Below the pieces are notes generated by a model. That model did no database searches and was not told the origin of the DNA. It saw only the letters and a list, made by a program, of their open reading frames with translations. Positions 26,208 through 34,625 of a stretch of 64,000 nt of DNA are shown here, in pieces. Both the position numbers and the translations under genes were made by a program. The DNA comes from Pseudomonas sp. Au-Pse12 (GTDB lineage Bacteria; Pseudomonadota; Gammaproteobacteria; Pseudomonadales; Pseudomonadaceae), in contig NZ_JAJTTH010000006.1 of assembly GCF_021341665.1 (NCBI RefSeq), positions 186,001 through 250,000 of the forward strand, given 5' to 3'. How positions within the stretch are numbered: position 1 is the stretch's first letter; every line of letters begins with the position of its first letter.

Positions 26208-27617
26208 TCAACGACTCACAGCAATCGCCTGGTTGTTCATGATACGCGGAGTGAGAAATACCAGCAGCTCGGATTTTTTCTCCGACACCACGTCACGCCG
26301 GAAAAGGCGGCCAAGATACGGCACATCGCCAAGAAATGGCACTTTATCTACAACCTTGCTCTGGGTATTCGAGAAAACCCCGCCGATGACAATGGTCGCC
26401 CCGTCATCGACCAGGACCTTGGCCTCGACCTCGTTCTTCTTGATCGGCGGCACATCCTGGACCTTGTTCAGGTAGTCCGGCTCGTCCTTGGTGACCTTGA
26501 CCGCCATGATGATGCGATTGTCCGGGGTGATCTGCGGCGTCACCTCAAGCGACAGCGAAGCCTCCTTGAACGACACCGAGGTCGCGCCACTGGAGCTGGC
26601 TTCCTGGTAGGGAATTTCGGTGCCCTTGAGGATCTTCGCGGTTTCCTTGTCGGAGGTGACCACCTTGGGCTGGGAGACAATCTCGCCGTTGCCGGTCTTT
26701 TCCATGGCAGTCAGTTCCAGGTCCAGCAGCACGCTGTCGGTGATGTAGGCGATGCCGAGGCCCGAGGTATTGGCCGTGGCCCCCAGGTCGACGAAAGGCG
26801 AGTTGCTACCGCTGCTGCCCGGCGTACCGATGGTCGTTGACCCGTTGGCGCCGCTCTGCACCCCGGAGGCATTCCAGTTGCCCTTGTTCTGCACCGAGCC
26901 ACCCCAGCGCACCCCCAGGCTCTTGTCGTAGTCGACGTTGGCCTCGACGATACGCGCCTCGATCATCACCTGACGCACCGGCACATCCAACTGGGCGACG
27001 ATGCGCCGCAGCTCATCGAGGCGCTCCCGGCTCTGGTGGGCAATGATGCTGTTGGTGCGCTCATCGACAGTGATCGAACCACGCTCATCGGCTTTTTCCT
27101 CGGCACCGGTCACCGACTGGAACAACCTGGCGATGTCCGCCGCCTTGGCGTAGTTGACTTGCAGCAGCTCCCGGCGCAGCGGCGCCAGATACTCCAACTG
27201 CTTCTGCAACTCCAGCTCCTGACGCTCCCGGGCGGTGATTTCATCCGCCGGCGCCACTAGCAGCACGTTACCGATCGTGCGCGAATCAAGCCCCTTGGTC
27301 CTGAGCACCAGATCCAGAGCCTGATCCCAGGGCACATTCTGCAGGCGCAAGGTGATGCCACCCTGCACGGTATCGCTAGCCACCAGGTTGAGGCCGGTGA
27401 AGTCAGCGATCAATTGCAGCACCGAGCGCACCTCGATGTTCTGGAAGTTCAGCGAAAGCTTTTCCCCCTTGTAGGCAGGACGGGCTGCAGCCCGGGGTTC
27501 TGCCATGACCTGGCCTGCCACATCCGCGGCAGCAGGCTTGAGCTCGGCGGCGCCGACCCGCGGCGCCAGCAACGCTATCCATAGCGCGGCACCGAGGGCT
27601 GAAACAGTCCTGTTCAT
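26208..27617 (-). CDS. pilQ: type IV pilus secretin PilQ, short form (469 aa)
   Basis: A signal peptide (cleavage near VGAAE) is followed by a short linker, an STN/N0-type domain (LNFQNIEVRSVLQLIADFTG), a secretin N1 domain and the C-terminal secretin barrel, ending with VPFLGDVPYLGRLFRRDVV and ELLVFLTPRIM. PilQ is the outer-membrane pore for type IV pili or DNA uptake. P. aeruginosa PilQ is around 700 residues with N-terminal AMIN peptidoglycan-binding domains; these are missing here. It is the last pil gene, followed after 4 bases by aroK. Confidence 0.95.
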   Translation of the reverse strand: MNRTVSALGAALWIALLAPRVGAAELKPAAADVAGQVMAEPRAAARPAYKGEKLSLNFQNIEVRSVLQLIADFTGLNLVASDTVQGGITLRLQNVPWDQALDLVLRTKGLDSRTIGNVLLVAPADEITARERQELELQKQLEYLAPLRRELLQVNYAKAADIARLFQSVTGAEEKADERGSITVDERTNSIIAHQSRERLDELRRIVAQLDVPVRQVMIEARIVEANVDYDKSLGVRWGGSVQNKGNWNASGVQSGANGSTTIGTPGSSGSNSPFVDLGATANTSGLGIAYITDSVLLDLELTAMEKTGNGEIVSQPKVVTSDKETAKILKGTEIPYQEASSSGATSVSFKEASLSLEVTPQITPDNRIIMAVKVTKDEPDYLNKVQDVPPIKKNEVEAKVLVDDGATIVIGGVFSNTQSKVVDKVPFLGDVPYLGRLFRRDVVSEKKSELLVFLTPRIMNNQAIAVSR

Positions 27618-27631
27618 TGTCCAGATTCCAC

Positions 27632-28159
27632 TTAAGAGTGTTTTTTCAGCGCCAGTGTCCGCGGCCGCTCCTGCCAGGCTCCCGCTCCATCGGGAACAAT
27701 TTCCACCACCTCGATCTGCGAATCGCTGATGGCCACGACCCGGCCTTCGTTGCGCCCCAGGTAATCACCCACCTGCAAACGATGGATGCCACTCACGCCG
27801 CGCAGCAGGGCGAAGCTCCCGGAAGCGTTGGACAGGCTTCCAACCATCTGCAACTGATCGATATCGAACCCTTCGAGGTATTGCCGGACCCGCTGCGGGT
27901 CGGGCCGGACCTCGTTCGCCCCTTGCCGGCGGACCGCCGGATCGAGCCGTTGCGGTGGCTGGAACGGGCTGCGCAATGCGCTGGCGCCATAAGTGAATGA
28001 GGGGTAAGAGCGGATGACCGGTGCCGGCTCAATCGGCCCCGGCGGTTGCTCACGCATCCGCTTCATGTAAGCGTCCAGGTCGGCGACGCCATCGCCGACT
28101 CCACAGCCCCACAGCCCGGCACACAGAGCGCTGAGCACTGCCCGACCAAGGCCCCTCAT
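27632..28159 (-). CDS. pilP: type IV pilus inner-membrane lipoprotein PilP (175 aa)
   Basis: The lipoprotein signal ends in Leu-Trp-Gly-Cys (Cys19). The C-terminal HR domain contains LEGFDIDQLQMVGSL, then RLQVGDYLGRNEGRVVAI, the conserved PilP beta-sandwich that binds the N0 domain of PilQ. It connects the PilN/PilO inner-membrane platform to the secretin. ATG overlaps the pilO stop (4 bases) and the gene ends 14 bases before pilQ. Confidence 0.95.
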   Translation of the reverse strand: MRGLGRAVLSALCAGLWGCGVGDGVADLDAYMKRMREQPPGPIEPAPVIRSYPSFTYGASALRSPFQPPQRLDPAVRRQGANEVRPDPQRVRQYLEGFDIDQLQMVGSLSNASGSFALLRGVSGIHRLQVGDYLGRNEGRVVAISDSQIEVVEIVPDGAGAWQERPRTLALKKHS

Positions 28160-28779
28160 GAGTGCGGCTCCGGACTGTCGTATCGGTAGGTTCGCGCCTC
28201 GATGTTCATGCGCAACAGCGCCGGATTGCCGGCCACCACGGGCATGATCCGAAAGTCATGCAACGTGACGATACGCGACAGGCCGGCGACGCCACTGACG
28301 AAGGTCGCCAGGTCGTGATAAGCCCCCGTGACCGAGATCTGGATCGGCAGCTCAACGTAAAACGGCCGAGCCACTTCCGGCTGCAGCTTGATCACCTCGA
28401 ACCCCAGGCCACTGCCCAGCCCTACGCGACTGATGTCCTCCAGCAAGCCGGGAACTTCAGTGTCGCTGGGCAACTGGCGCAACAGCGCGTCGAAACTGTT
28501 GCGCATGACCGCAAGCTGCTCCTGGTAGCGCAGCAGGCTGGCTCCCTGGCGCGCCTTGTCGGCAAATGCCTGCTTGAGCCGGGTTTCTTCCTGACGCTGA
28601 CGCTCCAGCTGAATCAGGTTCGGGCCCAGGTAAAAGTTGTAGCCCGCTACCAGCACCAGCAGTAGAAACAGGGCCGCCACCAGGCTCTTGACCGGCCCGG
28701 GCCAGGAGCCGAGGTTGCTCAGGTCCAGCTCACGCGGATCGGTACGGCGCAACTGCGCCAGCCATTGCCCAGGCATCAT
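28156..28779 (-). CDS. pilO: type IV pilus alignment protein PilO (207 aa)
   Basis: One membrane helix near residues 33-52 (LVAALFLLLVLVAGYNFYLG) is followed by a coiled coil and a ferredoxin-like periplasmic domain (LPIQISVTGAYHDLATFVSG). It forms a heterodimer with PilN and aligns the inner-membrane machinery with PilP-PilQ. Two adjacent ATG codons (28779 and 28776) are possible starts. It is coupled by overlaps to both pilN and pilP. Confidence 0.95.
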   Translation of the reverse strand: MMPGQWLAQLRRTDPRELDLSNLGSWPGPVKSLVAALFLLLVLVAGYNFYLGPNLIQLERQRQEETRLKQAFADKARQGASLLRYQEQLAVMRNSFDALLRQLPSDTEVPGLLEDISRVGLGSGLGFEVIKLQPEVARPFYVELPIQISVTGAYHDLATFVSGVAGLSRIVTLHDFRIMPVVAGNPALLRMNIEARTYRYDSPEPHS

Positions 28780-29342
28780 TGCCGAGGCTCCCCGGACAGT
28801 GCCGTGGCCTGCCCGACATTCAGCCGAAACAGGTTGCCCAGCCCTTGTTGAGGGTCCACCGCGCGCTTCACCTCAGTCAGGCTGGGAACAGCAAGCCCCT
28901 CGGCTGCCTGCAGGTTGCGCATCAGGTCGGAGACCCGGTTGTTCGACTCGGCGGCGCCACTGATGCCGAGGTTCTGCCCCTGCAGATCGACCTCGGTGAA
29001 ATACACGCCTTCAGGCAGGCTGCGAGCCAACTGCTCGAAAACCCGCACGCTGGTCGAGCGATTGCCTTGCAGGTCTTCGATGACGCCCATGCGTTCAAGC
29101 AACTGCTGACGCTGCACCTTGAGTTCCTCGATGCTGGCGATCTGCTTATCCAGGCGAGCCGTCGCCTGCTGCAGATATTGATTACGCAGGTGCTGGCGTT
29201 CGATCACCCGGTTTACATAGGCATCGGCCAACAGGGTCACCCCGCCGCCGACCATCACCATCGCCACCAGCACCTGCAGGAATTGCCGGCGCCGGCGTTC
29301 GCGCGATGCCTCGCGCCAGGGGAGCAGATTGATCCGTGCCAT
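28776..29342 (-). CDS. pilN: type IV pilus protein PilN (188 aa)
   Basis: The start is ATG at 29342, since MARINLLPWREASRERRRRQ is the conserved PilN N-terminus, including the INLLPWR motif that docks in PilM. A membrane helix (FLQVLVAMVMVGGGVTLLAD) and a periplasmic coiled coil follow. An upstream in-frame extension would be translated from pilM sequence and is rejected. The start overlaps the pilM stop by one base. Confidence 0.95.
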   Translation of the reverse strand: MARINLLPWREASRERRRRQFLQVLVAMVMVGGGVTLLADAYVNRVIERQHLRNQYLQQATARLDKQIASIEELKVQRQQLLERMGVIEDLQGNRSTSVRVFEQLARSLPEGVYFTEVDLQGQNLGISGAAESNNRVSDLMRNLQAAEGLAVPSLTEVKRAVDPQQGLGNLFRLNVGQATALSGEPRQ

Positions 29343-30403
29343 CAGTCGAACCCTCGCAAGGCCAGGCCACACGCCAGCAACAAGCTCGGCGCCTGCTCGT
29401 TCAAGGCCTGGGCGTCGACCTGCGCGCTCACCGTCATGCTTCGAAACGGATTGGCCAGCAGCGCAGTGATTCCCGTCTCGTCCTCAACCCGGCGCGCCAG
29501 GCCAGCCAGGCAACTGCCGTCGCCGGCCAGCAGCAACTGCGCCAACGGCTGTTGCTGGGGAGAAGTGGCGAACTGCTGCAGGGCGCGGGCGACCTGTTGC
29601 AACAGCTCCTGCTCGAACGGTTGCAGCAGCTCCTCGGCGCAGCCTTGCGGCAAACGGCCCTGGCGCTGCGCCAGCAACGCTGCGTCCAAGGTCAGCGCAT
29701 AACGGCGCTGGAGCGCTTCCAGCAACGGCCAGCTGCCGAACAACTGCTCGCGGCTGTAGATCACCCGCTGCCCGTGCAAGACGCTGAAGCGGGTAAGGTT
29801 CGGGCCCATGTCCAGCAGTGCCACGGCACCATCGGCAGCGGCTGGCAGGTCAGCGGCCAGCATCAGCAGGCAGCGCTCCAGGGCCAGGGGTTCGGTATCC
29901 ACCACCCGGGCCGTCAGCCCGGCGAGAGCCAGCACGGCCTCCAGGGCTTCGACCCGTTCGCTGCGACAGGCCACCAGCAGCACCTGGAGCCGCTGCGGGT
30001 GACCGGGCAGCGTGCCCAGTACCTCAAAGTCGATGGCCACCTCTTCCAGGGGATAGGGAATGTACTGGCCGGCTTCCAACCTGACCTGCTGCTCCAGTTC
30101 GTCGGCGTGCAGGCCAGCCGGCATCTCGATCAGCTTGCTGATCAGCGCCTCGCCGGCCACCGCCACCGCCGCCCCCTTGAGACGGCTGCCGGTCTTGAGC
30201 CAGGCGCGGGACAGCGCCGCTGCCAGGGCCTCGGGGTCGGCAGTGTGCTGGTCGAGCAACGTGTTGGGCGCCAGGGGCTCCCTGGCGTAGGCCTCGACCC
30301 GGTATCCCTGCCCCTGGCGGCCCAAGGCCAGAAACGTGACCGATGTCGCATTGATATCGAGCCCCATAAGGGAACTCGGCTTTTTGCCGAAGAGTCCAAG
30401 CAC
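29342..30403 (-). CDS. pilM: type IV pilus assembly actin-like ATPase PilM (353 aa)
   Basis: The GTG start at 30403 is preceded by AAGGA. GLDINATSVTFLALGRQGQG is the phosphate-1 motif of the actin/FtsA fold, and ALLDMGPNLTRFSVLHGQRV the phosphate-2 motif. PilM sits on the cytoplasmic face and binds the N-terminal peptide of PilN. First gene of the pilMNOPQ(-aroK-aroB-damX) unit, divergent from ponA as in other Pseudomonas. Confidence 0.95.
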   Translation of the reverse strand: MLGLFGKKPSSLMGLDINATSVTFLALGRQGQGYRVEAYAREPLAPNTLLDQHTADPEALAAALSRAWLKTGSRLKGAAVAVAGEALISKLIEMPAGLHADELEQQVRLEAGQYIPYPLEEVAIDFEVLGTLPGHPQRLQVLLVACRSERVEALEAVLALAGLTARVVDTEPLALERCLLMLAADLPAAADGAVALLDMGPNLTRFSVLHGQRVIYSREQLFGSWPLLEALQRRYALTLDAALLAQRQGRLPQGCAEELLQPFEQELLQQVARALQQFATSPQQQPLAQLLLAGDGSCLAGLARRVEDETGITALLANPFRSMTVSAQVDAQALNEQAPSLLLACGLALRGFD

Positions 30404-30487
30404 GACAAATTCCTTATGACTATCCGTGACTTACGGACTGCTTAAGCTGCATTGCGCTCAATCGTCACGTCTTGACAGACGGGCAAA

Positions 30488-30516
30488 TGACGCTCTCGGC
30501 GGAAAATGCTTATAAT
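30488..30516 (+). promoter_or_regulatory. candidate ponA promoter
   Basis: A perfect -10 hexamer TATAAT is at 30511-30516, and 17 bases upstream lies TGACGC (30488-30493), a moderate -35. It sits in the 216-base divergent pilM/ponA interval, about 100 bases before the ponA start. The pilM promoter must be in the same interval on the other strand but I cannot place it. Confidence 0.5.
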
Positions 30517-30619
30517 GCCCAGCGTTTTTTTCCGCTTTTACCTGCTGCGTGGGTCGGTCCCTGGCGACCGTGAATGCCCTGACGCCTAATTCATTCCTTT
30601 CTCTGGAAATCCAAAAGCC

Positions 30620-33055
30620 TTGATTCGTCTGCTGAAGTTTTTCGGGTGGTCCATCGTCGCGGTGTTCTGCGGGCTCCTCCTCGCCCTCTCCGGTGCGTTT
30701 CTCTATCTTAGCCCCGGCCTTCCATCGGTTGAGGCGCTGAGAAGCATCCAGTTGCAGATTCCCCTTCGGGTGTACAGCAGCGACGGCAAGTTGATCGCCG
30801 AATTTGGCGAAATGCGCCGTACCCCCATACGTTTCGCCGACATTCCCCCCAACTTCATCAATGCGTTACTAAGTGCTGAAGACGACAACTTCGCTAACCA
30901 TTACGGGGTTGACCCGAGCAGCCTGATGCGCGCCGCGAGCCAACTGGTCAAGAGCGGACACATCCAGTCCGGCGGCAGCACCATCACCATGCAGGTGGCG
31001 AAAAACTTCTTTCTGACCAGCGAGCGCAGCTTCTCGCGCAAGACCACCGAGATCCTCCTGGCCCTGCAGATCGAGCGACAGCTGACCAAGGACGAGATCC
31101 TCGAGCTGTACGTGAACAAGATCTACCTGGGCAACCGTGCCTACGGGATCGAAGCCGCAGCCCAGGTGTACTACGGCAAGTCCATCCGTGAAGTGAGCCT
31201 GGCGCAGATGGCGATGATCGCCGGCCTGCCCAAGGCGCCTTCGCGCTTCAACCCCCTGGCCAACCCGGCGCGCAGCAAGGAACGTCGCGACTGGATCCTG
31301 GGGCGCATGTACAAGCTCGGCAAGATCACCGAAGCGGCTTACACCGAAGCCATCAACGAACCACTGAACGCCAGCTACCACGTACCGACACCGGAAGTGA
31401 ACGCGCCGTACATCGCCGAGATGGCCCGTGCCGAAATGGTCGGCCGGTATGGCAGCGATGCCTATACCGAAGGTTTCCGGGTGACCACCACGGTGCCTAG
31501 CGACCTGCAGGAAATGGCCAATACCGCGGTGCATGAAGGCCTGATGACCTACGACCAGCGCCACGGCTATCGCGGCCCTGAATCACGCCTGCCGGGCAAG
31601 ACCCAGACTGCCTGGGCCAACGAGTTGACCAAGCAGCGGACCATCAGCGGCCTGGAGCCGGCGATCGTCACCCAGGTGGAGAAGAATGGTATCCAGGTGC
31701 TGACCCGCAATGGCGAAGAGCATGTGGCCTGGGACAGCATGAAATGGGCCCGGCCGTTCCTCAACACCAACAGCATGGGCCCGGTGCCGCGCCAGCCGGC
31801 GGACGTGGCCCAGGTCGGCGACCTGATCCGCGTGCAACGCCAGGCGAACAACTCGCTGAAGTTCAGCCAGATCCCGGTAGCCCAGGGCGCCCTGGTGACC
31901 CTCGACCCGCAGAACGGTGCAATCCGCGCCCTGGTGGGGGGGTTTGCCTTCGAGCAAAGCAACTACAACCGCGCGATGCAGGCCAAGCGCCAACCCGGTT
32001 CGAGCTTCAAGCCGTTCATCTACAGCGCGGCGCTGGATAACGGCTACACCGCGGCCAGCCTGGTCAACGACGCGCCGATCGTGTTCGTCGACGAGTACCT
32101 GGACAAGGTCTGGCGCCCAAAGAACGACACCAACACCTTCCTCGGCCCGATCCGCATGCGTGAAGCGCTGTACAAGTCGCGCAACCTGGTGTCGATCCGC
32201 CTGCTGCAGAGCATGGGCGTGGACCGCACCATCGACTACATCAGCAAGTTCGGCTTCAACAAGCAGGACCTGCCGCGCAACCTGTCCCTGGCCCTGGGTA
32301 CCGCAACCCTGACACCAATGGAGATCGCCACCGGCTGGAGCACCTTTGCCAACGGCGGCTACAAGATCAGCCCGTACATCATCGACAAGATCGAAAGCCG
32401 CAACGGCGAGCTGCTGTTCAGCGCCAACCCGCCAAGCGTTCCCACCGGCAACACCGCCAGCAGCGGTATCGCCGCACCGGAACACAGCTTCACGATCAAC
32501 AGCGTGGCCGGTGAAGCTCCCGCGCCAGCAGCGGCACAAACCCCGGCGATAGCCGAGCGGATCATCGATGGGCGTACCACCTACATCCTCAACAGCATGC
32601 TCGAGGACGTGATCAAGCTGGGGACCGGGCGCCGCGCACTGGCCCTTGGACGCTCGGACCTGGCCGGCAAGACCGGTACCACCAACGAATCCAAGGACGC
32701 CTGGTTCTCCGGCTACAACGCCGACTACGTGACCACCGTATGGACCGGTTTCGACCAACCGGAAAGCCTGGGGCGCCGCGAATACGGCGGCACCGTGGCA
32801 CTGCCGATCTGGATGAACTTCATGGGCGCAGCCCTCAAGGACAAGCCGCCACATACCCAGCCTGAGCCGGAAGGCATTCTCAGCCTGCGGGTTGACCCGG
32901 TCAGCGGCCGCGCCGCCACACCGGGCACGCCGAACGCCTACTTCGAACTGTTCAAGAGCGAAGACACTCCGCCTTCGGTCAACGAGCTGGGCAATGGCGT
33001 CGCCCCGGGCAGCCCGCTGCCGGCGGACGAAGCAGCGCCGATCGACCTCTTCTAA
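30620..33055 (+). CDS. ponA: penicillin-binding protein 1A (811 aa)
   Basis: TTG start at 30620 (protein begins MIRLLKFFGWSIVAVFCG). An N-terminal membrane helix precedes a GT51 glycosyltransferase domain with the catalytic-Glu motif LSAEDDNFANHYG and GGSTITMQVAKN. An OB-like insert and the transpeptidase domain follow, with the SxxK serine in PGSSFKPF and KTGTT in AGKTGTTNESKDAW. It polymerises and cross-links peptidoglycan. The long length with an insert before KTG matches Pseudomonas PBP1A. It is divergent from pilM and ends before an inverted repeat and a strong terminator. Confidence 0.97.
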   Translation: MIRLLKFFGWSIVAVFCGLLLALSGAFLYLSPGLPSVEALRSIQLQIPLRVYSSDGKLIAEFGEMRRTPIRFADIPPNFINALLSAEDDNFANHYGVDPSSLMRAASQLVKSGHIQSGGSTITMQVAKNFFLTSERSFSRKTTEILLALQIERQLTKDEILELYVNKIYLGNRAYGIEAAAQVYYGKSIREVSLAQMAMIAGLPKAPSRFNPLANPARSKERRDWILGRMYKLGKITEAAYTEAINEPLNASYHVPTPEVNAPYIAEMARAEMVGRYGSDAYTEGFRVTTTVPSDLQEMANTAVHEGLMTYDQRHGYRGPESRLPGKTQTAWANELTKQRTISGLEPAIVTQVEKNGIQVLTRNGEEHVAWDSMKWARPFLNTNSMGPVPRQPADVAQVGDLIRVQRQANNSLKFSQIPVAQGALVTLDPQNGAIRALVGGFAFEQSNYNRAMQAKRQPGSSFKPFIYSAALDNGYTAASLVNDAPIVFVDEYLDKVWRPKNDTNTFLGPIRMREALYKSRNLVSIRLLQSMGVDRTIDYISKFGFNKQDLPRNLSLALGTATLTPMEIATGWSTFANGGYKISPYIIDKIESRNGELLFSANPPSVPTGNTASSGIAAPEHSFTINSVAGEAPAPAAAQTPAIAERIIDGRTTYILNSMLEDVIKLGTGRRALALGRSDLAGKTGTTNESKDAWFSGYNADYVTTVWTGFDQPESLGRREYGGTVALPIWMNFMGAALKDKPPHTQPEPEGILSLRVDPVSGRAATPGTPNAYFELFKSEDTPPSVNELGNGVAPGSPLPADEAAPIDLF

Positions 33056-33056
33056 G

Positions 33057-33122
33057 AGCAGCGGCAAGCCAGAAGCTGCAAGGAAGCAGCGACACCCTCT
33101 TCTCTTGCAGCTTGGAACTTGC
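33057..33122. repeat. CAAGCTGCAAGCT-type imperfect inverted repeat, copy C
   Basis: The left arm AGCGGCAAGCCAGAAGCTGC and the right arm CTTGCAGCTTGGAACTTGCC are imperfectly complementary. It sits directly after the ponA stop codon and just before the terminator, a short member of the same family as copies A, B and D. Confidence 0.6.
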
Positions 33123-33125
33123 CCA

Positions 33126-33158
33126 TAAAAAAACCCGGCTCGATGGCCGGGTTTTTTT
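33126..33158. terminator. bidirectional intrinsic terminator between ponA and malic enzyme gene
   Basis: The stem ACCCGGC (33133-33139) / GCCGGGT (33146-33152) is flanked by an A-run (33127-33133) and a T-run (33152-33158), so it terminates both convergent transcripts. Confidence 0.92.
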
Positions 33159-33169
33159 ATGGGCTGCTA

Positions 33170-34438
33170 TTAGCCGTTGAACACATCATCCACGCTTTTC
33201 AGCGGGTAGTTCTTCGGATAAGGCAGGGTTGCAACGCCGGTCTCGATGGCGGCCTTGGCCACGGCATCGGAGATCACGGTGATCAGACGGGCATCCATTG
33301 GCTTCGGAATGATGTACTCACGGCCGAACTCCAGCTTGATGCCGCCGTAGGCGTCGCACACTTCCTGAGGCACTGGCAGCTTGGCCAGTTCACGCAGGGC
33401 GTTGGCCGCAGCGATCTTCATTTCCTCGTTGATGCGCTTGGCGCGAACGTCCAGGGCACCACGGAAGATGAACGGGAAGCCCAGCACGTTGTTCACCTGG
33501 TTCGGGTAGTCCGAACGACCGGTGGCCATGATCACGTCGTCACGGGTGGCATGAGCCAGCTCTGGAGCGATTTCCGGATCCGGGTTCGAGCAGGCGAACA
33601 CGATCGGGTTCGGCGCCATGGATTTCAGGCCTTCAGCGCTCAGCAGGTTCGGACCGGACAGGCCAACGAACACGTCGGCGCCTTGCAGGGCGTCGGCCAG
33701 GGTGCGCTTGTCGGTGGTGTGGGCGAAGACCGCCTTGTACTGGTTCAGGTCGTCACGGCCAGCGTGGATAACGCCGGTACGGTCAACCATGAAGATGTTT
33801 TCGATCTGTGCACCCATGCTCACCAGCAACTTCATGCAGGAGATGGCGGCCGCACCGGCACCCAGGCAGACGATCTTGGCATCGGCCAGGGTTTTGCCAG
33901 CGATTTCCAGGGCATTGATCATGCCGGCAGCGGTCACGATCGCGGTGCCGTGCTGGTCATCGTGGAACACCGGGATGTCGCACTGCTCGATCAGAGCGCG
34001 TTCGATCTCAAAGCACTCGGGTGCCTTGATGTCCTCCAGGTTGATGCCACCGAAGGTGATCGAGATGCGCTTGACGGTGTCGATGAAGGCCTGCGGGCTT
34101 TCGGAATCGACTTCGATGTCGAACACATCGATGCCGGCGAAACGCTTGAACAGTACGCCCTTGCCTTCCATTACAGGCTTGGAGGCCAGTGGGCCGAGGT
34201 TACCCAGGCCGAGAATCGCGGTGCCATCGGAAATGACGGCAACCAGGTTGCCTTTGCCGGTGTACTTGTAGGCCAGTTCCGGATCGCGAGCGATCTCGCG
34301 TACCGGTTCGGCTACGCCGGGGCTGTAGGCCAGCGCCAGATCACGAGCGGTAGCAGTGGCCTTGGTGAGCTCGACACTCAGCTTTCCTGGACGAGGATTG
34401 GCATGATATTCGAGAGCGGCAGTTTTCAAATCAGACAT
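33170..34438 (-). CDS. maeB: NAD(P)-dependent malic enzyme, short form (422 aa)
   Basis: The start is the ATG at 34438 (MSDLKTAALEYHANPRPGKL). The malic N-terminal domain has FHDDQHGTAIVTAAG with metal and catalytic residues, and the NAD(P)-binding domain has CLGAGAAAISCMKLL. It decarboxylates malate to pyruvate, supplying pyruvate and NADPH. It lacks the phosphotransacetylase-like C-terminal domain of enterobacterial MaeB (about 760 residues), as is normal for this Pseudomonas gene. Cofactor preference is not provable here. Confidence 0.93.
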   Translation of the reverse strand: MSDLKTAALEYHANPRPGKLSVELTKATATARDLALAYSPGVAEPVREIARDPELAYKYTGKGNLVAVISDGTAILGLGNLGPLASKPVMEGKGVLFKRFAGIDVFDIEVDSESPQAFIDTVKRISITFGGINLEDIKAPECFEIERALIEQCDIPVFHDDQHGTAIVTAAGMINALEIAGKTLADAKIVCLGAGAAAISCMKLLVSMGAQIENIFMVDRTGVIHAGRDDLNQYKAVFAHTTDKRTLADALQGADVFVGLSGPNLLSAEGLKSMAPNPIVFACSNPDPEIAPELAHATRDDVIMATGRSDYPNQVNNVLGFPFIFRGALDVRAKRINEEMKIAAANALRELAKLPVPQEVCDAYGGIKLEFGREYIIPKPMDARLITVISDAVAKAAIETGVATLPYPKNYPLKSVDDVFNG

Positions 34439-34502
34439 GTGGGCATTCCGCTTTTTACTGTTGGACAGACGGACCGCCGAGGATACGCGTGTCGCATAGT
34501 CC

Positions 34503-34531
34503 CTACAAGACTGCCCAGTCACCCCTGTCAA
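34503..34531 (-). promoter_or_regulatory. candidate malic enzyme promoter
   Basis: On the minus strand a perfect TTGACA (complement of 34526-34531) is followed after 17 bases by TTGTAG (complement of 34503-34508), a weak -10. It lies about 65 bases upstream of the start codon in the 187-base gap after the nuclease gene. Confidence 0.35.
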
Positions 34532-34625
34532 GGCCTGTAGCGTACGACTTTGGGCCAAGAGCCACGGGGTACAAGGCTTTCAACTGTTCACAATCTATTA
34601 AAAAAATGTCTACAATTTTTCTTTA

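Noticed and set aside
30472..30477. Perfect TTGACA upstream of ponA as -35 element
   Set aside because: It is 33 bases from the TATAAT at 30511, far outside a usable spacing; a different -35 was proposed.
34439..34558. 40-residue N-terminal extension of the malic enzyme
   Set aside because: It is encoded by the promoter/leader region; the conserved start MSDLKTAALEYH is at 34438.
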